Shown here: positions 12,801-26,320 of the stretch, piece after piece
Layout of the letters: each line of letters opens with the position of its first letter
Position numbering within the stretch: the first letter of the stretch is position 1
Assembly: GCA_934047225.1 (NCBI GenBank)
Contig: OW204009.1
Location: 17,310,898-17,374,897, forward strand
Length of the DNA: 64,000 nucleotides
Reading direction: 5' to 3'
Source: Ypsolopha sequella
Taxonomy: Eukaryota > Arthropoda > Insecta > Lepidoptera > Ypsolophidae
Notes under the pieces: generated by a model
Database searches by the model: none
What the model was told of the DNA's origin: nothing
Seen by the model: only the letters and a program-made list of their open reading frames with translations
Program-made: the position numbers and the translations under genes

Positions 12801-15800
12801 TAATACACTTTTTATACGTCAAATCTAATAAAAAATATATATAATAAAATAATAAATGTACATGAACTAAATTAAAGGTTTATTTAATGTATGTAGCAAT
12901 ATATAGTGTGTCCCTCGTACAAGTGCACATCCGAAAGTGGGTGAAACTAGATCTAAATAATATCAACAAAAACAAAGAAAAAAAATGTTTTTGATTTTTT
13001 TTTAATCTTAAAAAATACTCCACCTGGGTATATTTGTATGGGACGCGAGCGCAGTGCCTTTGGTTAACCGCTTGTAGAAAATTTTGTATTTATGATAGAA
13101 CGTTGTATTTTTTTTTGTTAGGAAAATAATAGAATACCTAGGCAGTGATAAATAGGAATAAAAGTAAAGTAAAATGGGGAAATTATTTTGAAAAAATTGA
13201 CTATTACTGAAAAAAAAGACGGAAAAATTAAAGAAATAATCTTTTAGGATATCATTTTTATGGTAATGGTAGTTGATTATGTTTTGTTTTTGATTTGGTA
13301 TGCAACGTCTATTCTTAAGGATTATAACAGTTTTATTTCATTGCATTACTCGCGATAGATCAAAAGTTATGACATATTTTATACATAGTCTCCATGGTAG
13401 GCAAAAAAAAAATTTAATCGTAAATTTATAAAACAAAGATTTTCTAAAAAAAAAAAAAACATTTTTTTTTCGATAAAACAAGGTATAGTTTCACCCCTTT
13501 TCGGATGTGCACTTGTAGGAGGGACACACTGTATACATACCATTAACATGATAGGAAAAATATATATTATACAAGGTGAAATCCAATCAACCGCCCGAAC
13601 CCATACCGGAGACCCAGCCTGGGACCAGGAACAAGGTTCAATGATCACCATTTCATTGAGATCCTTAGACCTGATAACGCCAGAAATATTTTACTACCTA
13701 AGTATACTAAATAAAAAAACCGGTCAAGATTCGCGTAAGATTGGCGCCCCTAGGGTTCCGTGTTACGTCCGTTTTGAAGAAAGTCTGGAAGCTGGTATTT
13801 AAAATCTTGCCTATAACTATTTATTATAACGAAAAAAAAAAAGAATTGAGTGCATCAAATAATGGAAAAAAGAATGTTTATGTCGTGGTAAAATTCCTAA
13901 CCGCTATATTTTTCCTGTAACCTTTACGTAATCACTATTAGCATGACTTTTTTCATATTTTTCATGGAGGGGGACATATCTACATTTTTTTTGTGGTTCT
14001 TCTAGGATTTCTACAGATAAACTATTTATATTAACAGTCAACTCTTTAATACCTACATTTTGAAAGCCATATTATATTTTATAAAATACTTTTTTTGATA
14101 GTAACAAAAGTAATAAATAGGACTAGTAATAGTAAAAGAAGCGGGCGTGAATTTAGTCAGAGATGACGTCGCAGCTCGGAGCTTTGACGAGGGAGAAGGG
14201 TGCGTAGAGGGATACTGCGTGGTAGAGTTGCCAACCGTTCTTTAAAATAAAGTATTTTACGTTATTTTGGGTCTCTGTACTTTATACTTTTGAATACCAA
14301 TAAAGTACGTGAAATACTTTATTTCAATCTTTACGTAAAATTAGACTTAGACTGAAAATACCAGCCAGCGAAAGCACAGCCGTAAAGAAATCCGAGGGAA
14401 AATGTATCACTTGTGCGCAGTTGTGCGTTTGTGTTTGTGCAAAGAGCACAAAAAGCAGTTTCACAAAAGGATTTCAAGCCTGGCCTTCCTAGTTCCTACC
14501 GTCCGCTGCATTGATGTTTTTTTTATTTATTTTGGACACCCTTGAATAAAGGATACTTTTTTTAAAGGACCGTACTTTTTATTTACCTTCCCTGAAATCA
14601 GATATACTTTATTTATTCTAAAAAAAGTTGGCAACCCTACTGCGTGGTGTCAGCTATACACCTCGTCACAGAGAACGGTTCTAGAGGCATGAGCAGCAAA
14701 GTAGTGGGATTTGTTACGGACGGACTCAAAAAATCACTTCAAGGTCATGCCTTGTCATGATCATCATGTCAACGGAGTATAACTACAAGCGCGCCCTCTA
14801 TACTGGTCCGAACTGGCAGCCATTCCAGAAGTTATCCCCTTAATATATAATTCATGCAAACGAAATTGCAGGCACTGCTGGTAAAATAATATTAACAGGT
14901 TAAAGTTCTTTGTATGACGCAATTTGTTATTCTGGAATAAAATTAAAAATAAATTGTATATATCTTTTTGTTTTCAGGTGAAGGAAAAATAATAGAACCG
15001 AAAAAGGTATGGAGAAATCCAACAACGGTAAACGAAGAAGGTAAGCATATCTATAAAAATCTTTAAACTTGTTTGCATTCAGCAAACTCCTGCGGCAGCA
15101 GCAGTACATAGTAGAGCACATATATATTATAATGCTATTGTTCCACCTACATATCAGTGAGTGAGCAGTACGAGTATGTAAACATGTCATGTCAGTCACT
15201 TCCCATACCAACATAATTATCAGTGAGTGAGGAGTACTAGTATGTAAACATGTCATGTCAGTCACTTCCCATACCAACATAATTATCAGTGAGTGAGCAG
15301 TACTAGTATGTAAACATGTCATGTCAGTCACTTCCCATACCAACATAATTATCAGTGAGTGAGGAGTACTAGTATGTAAACATGTCATGTCAGTCACTTC
15401 CCATACCAACATAATTATCAGTGAGTGAGCAGTACTAGTATGTAAACATGTCATGTCAGTCACTTCCCATACCAACATAATTATCAGTGAGTGAGCAGTA
15501 CTAGTATGTAAACATGTCATGTCAGTCACTTCCCATACCAACATAATTATCAGTGAGTGAGCAGTACTAGTATGTAAACATGTCATGTCAGTCACTTCCC
15601 ATACCAACATAATTATCAGTGAGTGAGCAGTACTAGTATGTAAACATGTCATGTCAGTCACTTCCCATACCAACATAATTATCAGTGAGTGAGCAGTACT
15701 AGTATGTAAACATGTCATGTCAGTCACTTCCCATACCACTTTTTTGTCAAAATTTTATTTAACTTTCATATTCATATTGTTTATTGGCATAATTAATAAC

Positions 15801-16092
15801 ACCAGAAGTGGTATACAAATCATTTTAAAATAAACTTAACATCTTACAAACAAATGAGTTAGTATCACAACATCATTACATTTACGCAATCATTTTAACT
15901 ATATCAAATTGGTAAAAATGTCAATAATAATAAAATTACAACGAAATAAAATTAAATATGCATAAAATTATAAGTCTATATTAATTTAAAAATAAGTCCT
16001 CAAATGTATTACAATAGGTACCTTGCACCTTTGCCTTCTATGTTATTATATATGTACTGTGTTTTTATAATAATTTTCTTTGCAATAAAGTG

Positions 16093-16132
<40 letters not shown>

Positions 16133-19100
16133 CTCACCGATGTGAATTCGCCCACATCTAGATTAATCCACGCTACGCCATTGAGCGGAATAATGCAATC
16201 CATATATTATGTTTAACTAAAGTTGTACGTTTGTATATTTAGATTTTATTTGTAAAACAAGATATAGTTATTTGAATCTATTAAAAAACTCAACTTGGAA
16301 ATTTTTAGGTAAATCTGCAAGAGGGACAATTCTAAGAGAACTTTATTATTGCGGTTCCGTACCTGTATATTTATAGTAGTTTATGCTCCAAGGGCGCAAA
16401 GGAATAAGTCACGAGGACGATTTAAAACACGAGCGTAGCGAGTGTTTTAAACGTAACCGAGTAATTTATTGCTTTTACGCCCGTGTATCATACTACATTT
16501 TTCAATGCATAGTGTGAGGAAATGAAAACAAATATAATCTTGTGAACTTTAAATTATAATTGGCTCAAAAGGACTGTATCCAGAGCAGTTAAACAGTGGA
16601 AAAAAAGTATGACATTTATGGTACACAAGAAAGGCTGCAGGTTAGCCAACCATTGAAAAAAAAAAATAATAATAATAAAGCCCTAGGGCAAAATAATCGA
16701 CTTTCTGTTCGGTTTTGATGCATAAAAAGTGGGCCTTTACGAGCACATGCATTGAAAATTTATTTATATAATTCTTATTACATTAATTACAGCTGAAGAA
16801 AAAAAATATCCACCTGGAAAAGTATGGAAAAATCCCAAAAAAGCGGAGGAAAACGGTAAGTTTATTTAAATGATGAACGCCGGAGATATAATAATAATTA
16901 TTCTGGATTCAAATGCGAGTCATTCCCGCGCCCTGGGGGTTCCGTAGCTTTCTATTAAGGCCCTTAATACCGCCAAATGGGTACTTTCTAAAGCCTACTC
17001 CTCGTTTATGGCCAAACCAAAAATAATGAAAAAATGTATTATGAATAATCAACTCTTAGACAACATATGCAACAGTTTTCTTTTTCATACCACCAAAACT
17101 TATACATGATTTTTTTTTTACTGAATGGTGTTTTTTGACCTCAAATTCCCTACTGCTCCTGAGTTGCTTTGCCGATTGAATTCATCTATGATTTGATAAA
17201 TAGATAAACTTTATAGCTATAAACATAACATAAGATTATTCAATCGAGTAATCACGTCCAAGTGAAAAGTATAATTTTCCCCTATTTTGCTCTATCAAGG
17301 ACGCAGCGAGCGTCGTAACAGCCACTATGCATTGCGCGCTGATATGAACGTTATTTCAATGTCGTTTCCGTCGATATTCATACAGACAAACATCGAGCTG
17401 CTAATTTGGCGACGGTAATCGCCTTAAGTTGGTAGACCTAGCCCGGCACTCCCAAAAATATTCAAGTATACGTCCATCTCTAACGCACGCATGGAAAGTG
17501 TGATAGAGATGGATATACCATCGAACGATATTCGATCGAATTTTGTCACTTCTTAGTAGAAGAAACTCTCCCTCTGAAGAAATTTTTAACTAAAGTTAAA
17601 AACTTAATTTTGCAGTTTTCACCTACAAGAGTTTTTAGTTGGTTATTAATTACTTCTTCCACAATCAAATTTCATTATGTTTTAGTATTAGTTGTTTCAG
17701 TACAGTATACTCATAACTAGTTTAGTTTCTGAGATAGACCCCGTAACAAAAATAATTTGACGGCCCTTATTTCTTTATTTTTGAAGATAATAATGTATAT
17801 TTCTTTCATTACATTTTATCCTTGTTAAAATTAAACACTATGATGTATCAACATTTACTGAGCGTTTTTCTCATATTTTTTTTGGTTCTAAGCTTTCCTC
17901 CAGATGGCGCTGTCCATATCACCATAGATAAAATGTGTTTCGTAGCAATCAATGTCAAGTGGTTTTTAGTTTGTTTGGAATGAGCGTTTTTCCTTGTGTC
18001 AAATTTAGTGTTAAATAAGATTCCTAGATGGCACTGTCGTATACTTTAGCAACAGAATCAAAGACAAAATTTGCACGGATTCTAAACAAACTAAAAACTA
18101 CTTTGACATTGATTGCTACGAAACATATTTTATCTATGGTAACATGGGCAGCGACATCTGGAGGAAAGCTAAGAACTAAGCAAAAAAAACAACAAACAAA
18201 ACGCTTATTGAATAATTCTACTTTTTCAGTTGGATACGATAATTCAAAGCTATGGGAAAATCCAGTTAAATCTGAAGAAAATGGTGAGTAGAAATTAGTA
18301 TACCGACGAGTATTATAAACTATGTGCTGTGAAACTTTAGAAAAAAAAACATTTCTTACTAGAATAAATATTGTCAATCTGCTCAAAAATAGCAATGAAC
18401 AGTTTTTACATAGCAAAGTTTTCATAGACAACGTCTTTTTATAGCTAGAATTATAACTAACGGCAAAAGTGGCAGTTTTTAGCAAAAGTTAAAATTTTAA
18501 CTCATTGAAGACGTTGTCTATGAAAACTATAACAGTTCATTGCTATTTCTAGATATTTAATTCAGCAGACGTTCAATAATTAGTCTGATAGGTAAGTAAC
18601 GATTTTTGTTCTAAAGTGGCAGTTACGTGGTGGGGGGAGGCGAGGCGAGTAAAAACAATAGTACATACAAGGTGACTTTTGATCATCGTCCAAATTCATA
18701 CTAAAGGCTTGGTAAGTGATCAGCATCATGAACCAATAACGATTTTTGTAAAATTCATAAAATGAAATTTTGACTCCCCATAGTGATTCACTCAGGACTG
18801 GGACTGAATTACTATGGGAAGTCGAAATTTTTTTATACGAATTTTACAAAAATTGTTATCGATTCATGATGCTGATCAGTTACCAAGCCTCCAGTATAAA
18901 TTTGGACGATGATCAAAAAGTCACCTTGTATATTGCTCACCGAGGGAAGACACCCAAACAAAATTTTAAATCGATTGGGTGGTGGGAAGGGGTTGCCAGC
19001 GTTAATTATAAGTACCAAAATAATAATAATTTTCATGTGGGCTCAGATATCAGCCGGCGAACGCGTCAGCGGCTTGGTACTTTTAATTAACGCTGGCAAC

Positions 19101-22100
19101 TCCTTCCCACCACCTGATCGATTTAAATTTTTTTTGGGTGCACAGGGAGTACAGAGCAACTGTTTGAAAAAAAAAAAGTCGCTGAGCCCACATTTTTTTT
19201 TCATTTTTTTCCCCGCCCCACTACACCCGCACCCACCGCCCGCGGCCTGCCAGCACGAAGATTATCGGAAAAGGTTGTTCAGGGAAGTAGCTAACGGAGT
19301 TTCAATACAGCTGAAGCCACATGACCGATTTGGTCGCTAGCTCTTAGACTAGATCTTTATGCTTTTTGGCACTTACTAGGTAAGTCTAGGTATATGTTAT
19401 CAAAAATCTGTTATTTTCTAGAAAGTCTATAGATTTTCTAAAGATTTACTCCATTAGAATAGAAAAATAAGGTATTCAATAAGTGACATTGTCGGAATTT
19501 TCTTTCCATTTAACGTTTTGTATACAATTAAGTTTTTATTGATAGCGGCTTCGCCCGCGCTGCTGTAGTTTGCATTTTTCCGGGAGAAAAAGTCCCGTCG
19601 ATCCGTTGCTCCGTTACTGCGTGAACGAAGGACAAACCAACAAACACACTTCCGCATTTATAATATTGGGTAGGTTGCGCATGCGCATGCATTCATTTGT
19701 TTTTTTTTTTTTCAGCCCGAGCACATGGGAAAATATGGGTGAATCCAGTAAAATTTTTAGAACAGGGTCAGTTGAAATACTTAAACCTGATATTATATAT
19801 TTAGTTTAATAATTAATAGACACGATAAAAATAACAGTTTTAAATATTTTCGAGATATATTTAAAACTATTATTTTTGTTGTGTCTATAATTATTAAACT
19901 AAATGAAAGGCCTATTATAGCAAAATATAAATATTTATTTCGAGATTATTATATGTGCTTGTAGATAAAATAGAATTATACTCTTATAAGGTTAGGTGGT
20001 AGAGCTGATGCCGGGCTCGACTGTGGAGGTACCACCATCTTACTTGGAGACCCCCTCGAAGTAATTCGGGGGAGAGTAAGAGGACAGCTCACAGGCAAAA
20101 AACCAGGAGGCCCACCATGCCTGGGACCGATGGATGGCGGTATATCCATCCCTAATAGCCGGGCCTTATATGGAACAGACTGGTGACGGGCAGCGGCGTC
20201 ACTGGTGCGAGGGTTCCGGCACCGCGCTCACCAACCCGCCTGCCAGCATGTATGAGTATGGGCAATTCTTCCAGGATGACCGCCGGGAGTGGCAAAGTCC
20301 TGGAAAGGCTTATGTCCAGCAGTGGACGAACTAGGCTGATGGATGGATGGATGACGTTGGTGAAAAATTGTTTGCAAATGGCACTTGACCCGGGAAACGT
20401 CGAAGCAGGAGTAGAATTGTAATTTTTTAACTTTTCGAGGGAGGTGTGAGCCCCTGGCTAGGCCCATGATTATATACCTATTTGAATGAAGTACGAAGTT
20501 TCACACTCAAAGATTAAAAAGAGTATATTTGAGTTTTTGTTTTCAGCCGAAATAAACGAACGGGCAAATTCCAAACAACCAGAAAAAAAAGGTAAATTTA
20601 TCATAATCCTAGGCCACCACACGCGAAAGCTTTACCATACTGTTTTGCCTTCAGGCCAACTTGTACACAGAACACCGTGCGTATAGTTGGTAAAACTGTT
20701 CCACGCGCAAGCCTCAAAGCGCGGTCTGCGATCTTTTTGACTTCCTTGAAATTTGGCCATGCGCAAGCCAGGCCTGCGCGTACTTGCCTGCGTGTGTGTA
20801 TGTTTCAGTGTTCACGCCGCGTTTTCTGACAGTCAAAGCTCTATAGTAGATGTATGTGAATGAATTCTTCAATTCAATAACCATTTTTTCGTTACTTTGT
20901 TCTTTGTATTGTTTTCTTTTTTCATTAAGAGCAGTGTCGCAGCCGGATTGTGAAAAACCCGCCTTTTTTATTAATCGAAACAGATCACTTAAATTCAAAA
21001 TTCACTCAATAGTTATTCAACAAAACCTTATTACCTGAATGAATGAATGAATGAATGAATTTATTCACAACAAAGGTACATTGAAAGCTTATTATTTACG
21101 ATAAATAACAGTTAGCAAAACCCTTAACAATAAAGTTTTACATAATTAGATTTATAGTAAATCAAGACTACTCGCCGTACTAGTTTATAAAAAATAAACT
21201 GTTTGACGGGCAGGTATCCAGTTTGACATACTAAATGTATTGTATATGCTGCCATTGCAAAGTTTCCATTGGTTTATGTAAATTAGAATTTCTAAATGTT
21301 AAAAATTCAAAATGTAAAATAGATAATAATTTTTTTTTAATTTAAAGTTGTTTAAATTCTAATTTTAAGAAACCAATGGAAACTTTGCGGATATTTTCTT
21401 GAATTACAATTTAAATTTTAATTTGTTCACAATATTCTTGTCGTAAGTTTTCAAACATTTTCCGTCGTATCTAAGAGTAATTCTGGTGCAATTTTGAAAT
21501 CGTGCTTTCACTCGAGCGTCTGTGTTTCACAAGCATTACATATTTTTTGCATAAATATAGCAAAAAGACTGTAACAAACACCCAATAAAAAAAAAATAAG
21601 CCACAAAGACTTGAATCAACCATTTTCTTGCATTCCCCTAAATATGAGTCCATGAGTGTACTTTGTTATTTATATTTGTTTTTTTCTGCCGAGGGAAAAG
21701 GATCTACAAGTGGAAAAATTTGGACAAATCCTATTGAATATACAGAACAGAGTAAGTTGAATTTTATACACCGATGAGAACTATTTACCTACAATAGTTG
21801 ATACTTACGATTATAATAATAAATAATAATAATAATAATAATAAAATTTCTTTATTGACACAGATTATAACAAATAAAATTAACAAAAATATCAGAGATC
21901 AGCTTAATTATTACACAAGATAAGTAGTTGCTCTGACACCTAAGGTAAGAGAGTATCTTGAGATTTAGGTGTCAGCGCCCTCCCTATGGTTGACCTTAGC
22001 TTATGGACAACAATGTAGACTTTACAAGATAAAGTGCTCAACATTTAATTTTATACAAGAATAGATAATATTATCAAATGAATTTAAATTAATAAGGTGC

Positions 22101-25100
22101 ATTGTTGCATTAAATTATCAAAATACAAAAACATGGTTAATTATATCGAATAACATGCAGTGTTAGTATTTGTTGTGATAGGTGTGTGCATGCGAGAGGG
22201 TGTGTGTGAGGGTATGAGTAGGGTATGTGTGAGTGAGTGAGGGTGTATATGCGTATGAGAAATGAATTAAAGAAGTACTGAAGAAGAGGAGAACAAAGTT
22301 GTGTTATAGCTGAGTACGAGTTGATTAAGATTGAATAGCAAGCAATTTTTCTGTTTCGTCATAATTTAACCCAAGTAACCATTGGGAAATAACCTTTTTG
22401 CAATAAAAAAAAAGTCAAAAAACTCGAATCGACCCTTTTTTTACATTCCGTTAAATATGTGTCCATGAGTGTACTTTGTTAATTATATTTGTTTTCTTTC
22501 TGCTGAGGGAGAAGGATCCACTAGTGGAAAAATTTGGACAAATCCTAGTGAATATACAGAACAGGGTGAGTACTATGTACAATAGTTGATACTTGCGATT
22601 ATTGGCTCTTGGTGGAACATCATCATGGATGAATAGAACAGTTGTACTGGTTCACAACTTATTATTTCACTATTACCCAACTAGTTTCCCCTTGTCAGAT
22701 TCCTTGCATTACTTCCATCATATACTAAGAATTACTACGTATAGAGCAATTACTCCCATACATAAAGGCGCTGCAAATTTTTTACGCGCCCTTACAGCAC
22801 TAGGTATCGCCAAGTGCTGCAAATATGCATAATTTGTTAAATAGGCTGCAAGTAAACTCTCATGGTTACTAAGTTAACTCTCATGGTTACTAAGTTAACT
22901 CTCATGGTTACTAAGTTAACACGTGGCTGTAATAGCTTTGCTCAGAAAAACTAGATGGCGCTAAGTTGGCAACACTAACAGTGAATATTTGAGCGCCATC
23001 TATTATCGAAGTAGGAATTATTTTTATGTTACGTGACATCGCTCTGCCACTAGCGTCACCAATCGGCCTGTTTTAGCATCGTGTACGTTAGAGGATTTAG
23101 CAACGCCATCTAGATTCCGTTAGAATTTTACACCTCTTTTGTGGCTACAAACTGATATATAGGAACTGCTAGTCTATACGTACTAATACTTAGTCTATGA
23201 TTTAAGTATTTGTTTTCAGTCGAAATAAACGAACGGGCAAATCCCAAAAAACTAGAAAAAAAAGGTAAATTTATCATAATCCTAGGCCGCCACACGGAAA
23301 AGCTTTACTACATTTTTTTGCCTGCAAGCCGACTTGTACTGTACACGGAACACCGTGCGTGTAGTTGGTAAAACCAAGCGCAAGCCTCAAAGCGTAGCCT
23401 GCGATCTTTTTGACTTTCATGAAATTCGGCCATTTCAGTGTTCACGCTATGCTTTCCGACAGTCACAGCTCTAAAGTAGATATATTTGAATGAATTCTTC
23501 TATTCAACAGCCATTTTTTCGTCTACTTTGTTCTTTGTATTGTTTTCTTTTTTCATTAAGAGCAGTAAGAGCAGTTTTATTACCTATGTATTGTGAATGC
23601 TGCCATTGCAAAGTTTCCACTGGTTTATGTATAGTAGAATATAATTTTTTTTTTAATTCGAGATGTAAATTAGTTTATCAAAATTTTTGATTCAAAGTTT
23701 TTGAAATTCTAATTTCCAGAAACCATTTGAAACTTTGCGAATATTTTCAGAAGTTTCAACTTTCTCGTAAGTTAATCCTGAGTTAAAGTTGAGTCGTTTG
23801 AAATTTTAATTTGTTCACAATATTCTTGTCGTAAGTTTTCAAATGGTAATTTATATCTCCTTGCGATGGATAAATCGCCAAGTGTTAAAACATAGTAATT
23901 TATTTCTGTCATAGTTTTCAAATATTTTCCGTCGTATCTAAGAGTAATTCTGGTGCAATATTGGAATCGTGTTTTCGCTCGCTCGTCTGTGTTTCACAAG
24001 CACTAAATATTTCTTGCATAAATATAGCAAAAGGACTGTAACAAACACCCAATAACAAGAAATAAGTCACAAAAAACTTGAATCGACCCTTTTCTTTCAT
24101 TCTTTTAAATATGTGTCCATGAGTGTACTTTGTTAATTATATTTGTTATTTTTTTCTGCCGAGGGAGAAGGATTCAGAACTGGAAAAATTTGGACAAATC
24201 CTAGTGAATATACAGAACAGAGTAAGTTGAATTTTATATACCGATGAGAACTATGTACAATAGTTGATACTTGCGATTGTTGGCTCTTGGTGGAACATCG
24301 TCATGGATGAATAAAACAGTTGTACTGGTTCACAACTTATTATTTCACTATTACCCAACTAGTTTCCCCTTGTCATATTCTTTATATTACTTTTATTATA
24401 GACTAAGTATTACTACATATAGACCGACAACTCCCATACACAAAGGCGCAGCAAATTTTTGCGCGCCCTTACAACACTAGGTGTCGCCAAGTGTTGCAAA
24501 TAATCATAATTTGTTAAATAGGCTGCAAGTAAACTCTCATGGTTACTAAGTAAACATGTGGCTATAATAGCTTTGCTTCGAATAGCTAGATGGCGCTAAG
24601 TTGGCAACACTACTAGTGAATATTTCAGCGCCATCTAGAAAAAAAGGTAAATTTATCATAATCCTAGGCCACCACACGCAAAAGCTTTACCACATTTTTT
24701 TTTGCTTGCAGGCAAAATTTGGACAAATCCTATTGAATATACAGAACAGAGTAAGTTGAATTTTATATACCGATGAGAACTATGTACAATAGTTGATACT
24801 TGCGATTGTTGGCTCTTGGTGAAACATCATCATGGATAAATAAAACAGTTGTACTGGTTCACAACTTATTATTTCACTATTACCCAACTAGTTTCCCCTT
24901 GTCATATTCTTTGTATTACTTCCATCATATAATTAGTATTACTACGTATAGACCGACAACTCTCATACACAAAGGCGCAGCAAATTTTTACGCGCCCATA
25001 CAACACTAGGTGTCGCCAAGTGTTGCAAATAATCATAATTTGTTAAATAGGCTGCAAGTAAACTCTCATGGTTACTAAGTAAACATGTGGCTATAATAGC

Positions 25101-26286
25101 TTTGCTTAGAAAAGCTAGATGGCGCTAAGTTAGCAACACTATCAGTGAATATTTCAGCGCCATCTAGAAAAAAAGGTAAATTTATCATAATCCTAGGCCA
25201 CCACACGCAAAAGCTTTACCACATTTTTTTTGCCTGCAGGCAAAATTTGGACAAATCCTATTGAATATACAGAACAGAGTAAGTTGAATTTTATATACCG
25301 ATGAGAACTATGTACAATAGTTGATACTTGCGATTGTTGGCTCTTGGTGAAACATCATCATGGATAAATAAAACAGTTGTACTGGTTCACAACTTATTAT
25401 TTCACTATTACCCAACTAGTTTCCCCTTGTCATATTCTTTGTATTACTTCCATCATAGAATTAGTATTACTACGTATAGACCGACAACTCCCATACACAA
25501 AGGCGCAGCAAATTTTTACGCGCTCATACAACACTAGGTGTCGCCAAGTGTTGCAAATAATCATAATTTGTTAAATAGGCTGCAAGTAAACTCTCATGGT
25601 TACTAAGTAAACATGTGGCTATAATAGCTTTGCTTAGAAAAGCTAGATGGCGCTAAGTTGGCAACACTAACAGTGAATATTTCAGCGCCATCTAGAAAAA
25701 AAGGTAAATTTATCATAATCCTAGGCCACCACACGCAAAAGCTTTACCACATTTTTTTTGCCTGCAGGCAAAATTTGGACAAATCCTTTTGAATATACAG
25801 AACAGGGTGAGTGGAATTTTATATACCGATGAGAACTATGTACGATAGTTGATACTTGCGATTGTTGGCTCTTGGTGAAACATCATCATGGATGAATAAA
25901 ACAGTTGTACTGGTTCACAACTTATTATTACACCTTTACCCATCTAGTTTCCCCTTGTCATATTCTTTGTATTACTTCCAACATACACTAAGTATTACTA
26001 CGAATAGACCAACAACTCCCATACATCAAGGTGCAGCAAATTTTTACGCGCCCTTACAACACTAGGTGTCGCCAAGTGTTGCAAATAAGCATAATTTGTT
26101 TGATTGGCTGCAAGTTAAATTTCATGGGTACTAAGTTATTATGTGGCTCTAATAGGTGTGCTTAGAAAAACTTGGTCGCGCGAAGTTGGCAACACTAATA
26201 ATGAATATTTCAGCACCATCTCTTATCAAAGTGGGAATTATTTTTAACCGACTTCAAAAAGGAGGCGGTTCTCAATTCGACTGTAT

Positions 26287-26320
<34 letters not shown>

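Larger units (their letters stand above)
24192..25806 (+). repeat. 528-bp tandem array with one S exon per unit
   Basis: Spacing of matching bases is 529 (Q3 to S1), 528 (S1 to S2) and 528 (S2 to S3). Each unit contains the MITE left half up to agcgccatctag, joined to P-intron sequence (aaggtaaatttatcataatc), then the new acceptor and the Q-derived exon 3' part. Confidence 0.9.

Noticed and set aside
14927..15739. Minus-strand open frame of 270 codons with 22-residue repeats
   Set aside because: It reflects the 66-bp tandem array. It lies opposite the gene, has no codon or splice support and starts within a repeat unit.
24621..24666. P-type donor (aag, gtaaatttatc) without an acceptor in S units
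   Set aside because: It is a leftover of the P exon's 3' edge at the fusion point. No AG or open repeat precedes it, so it is not counted as an exon.
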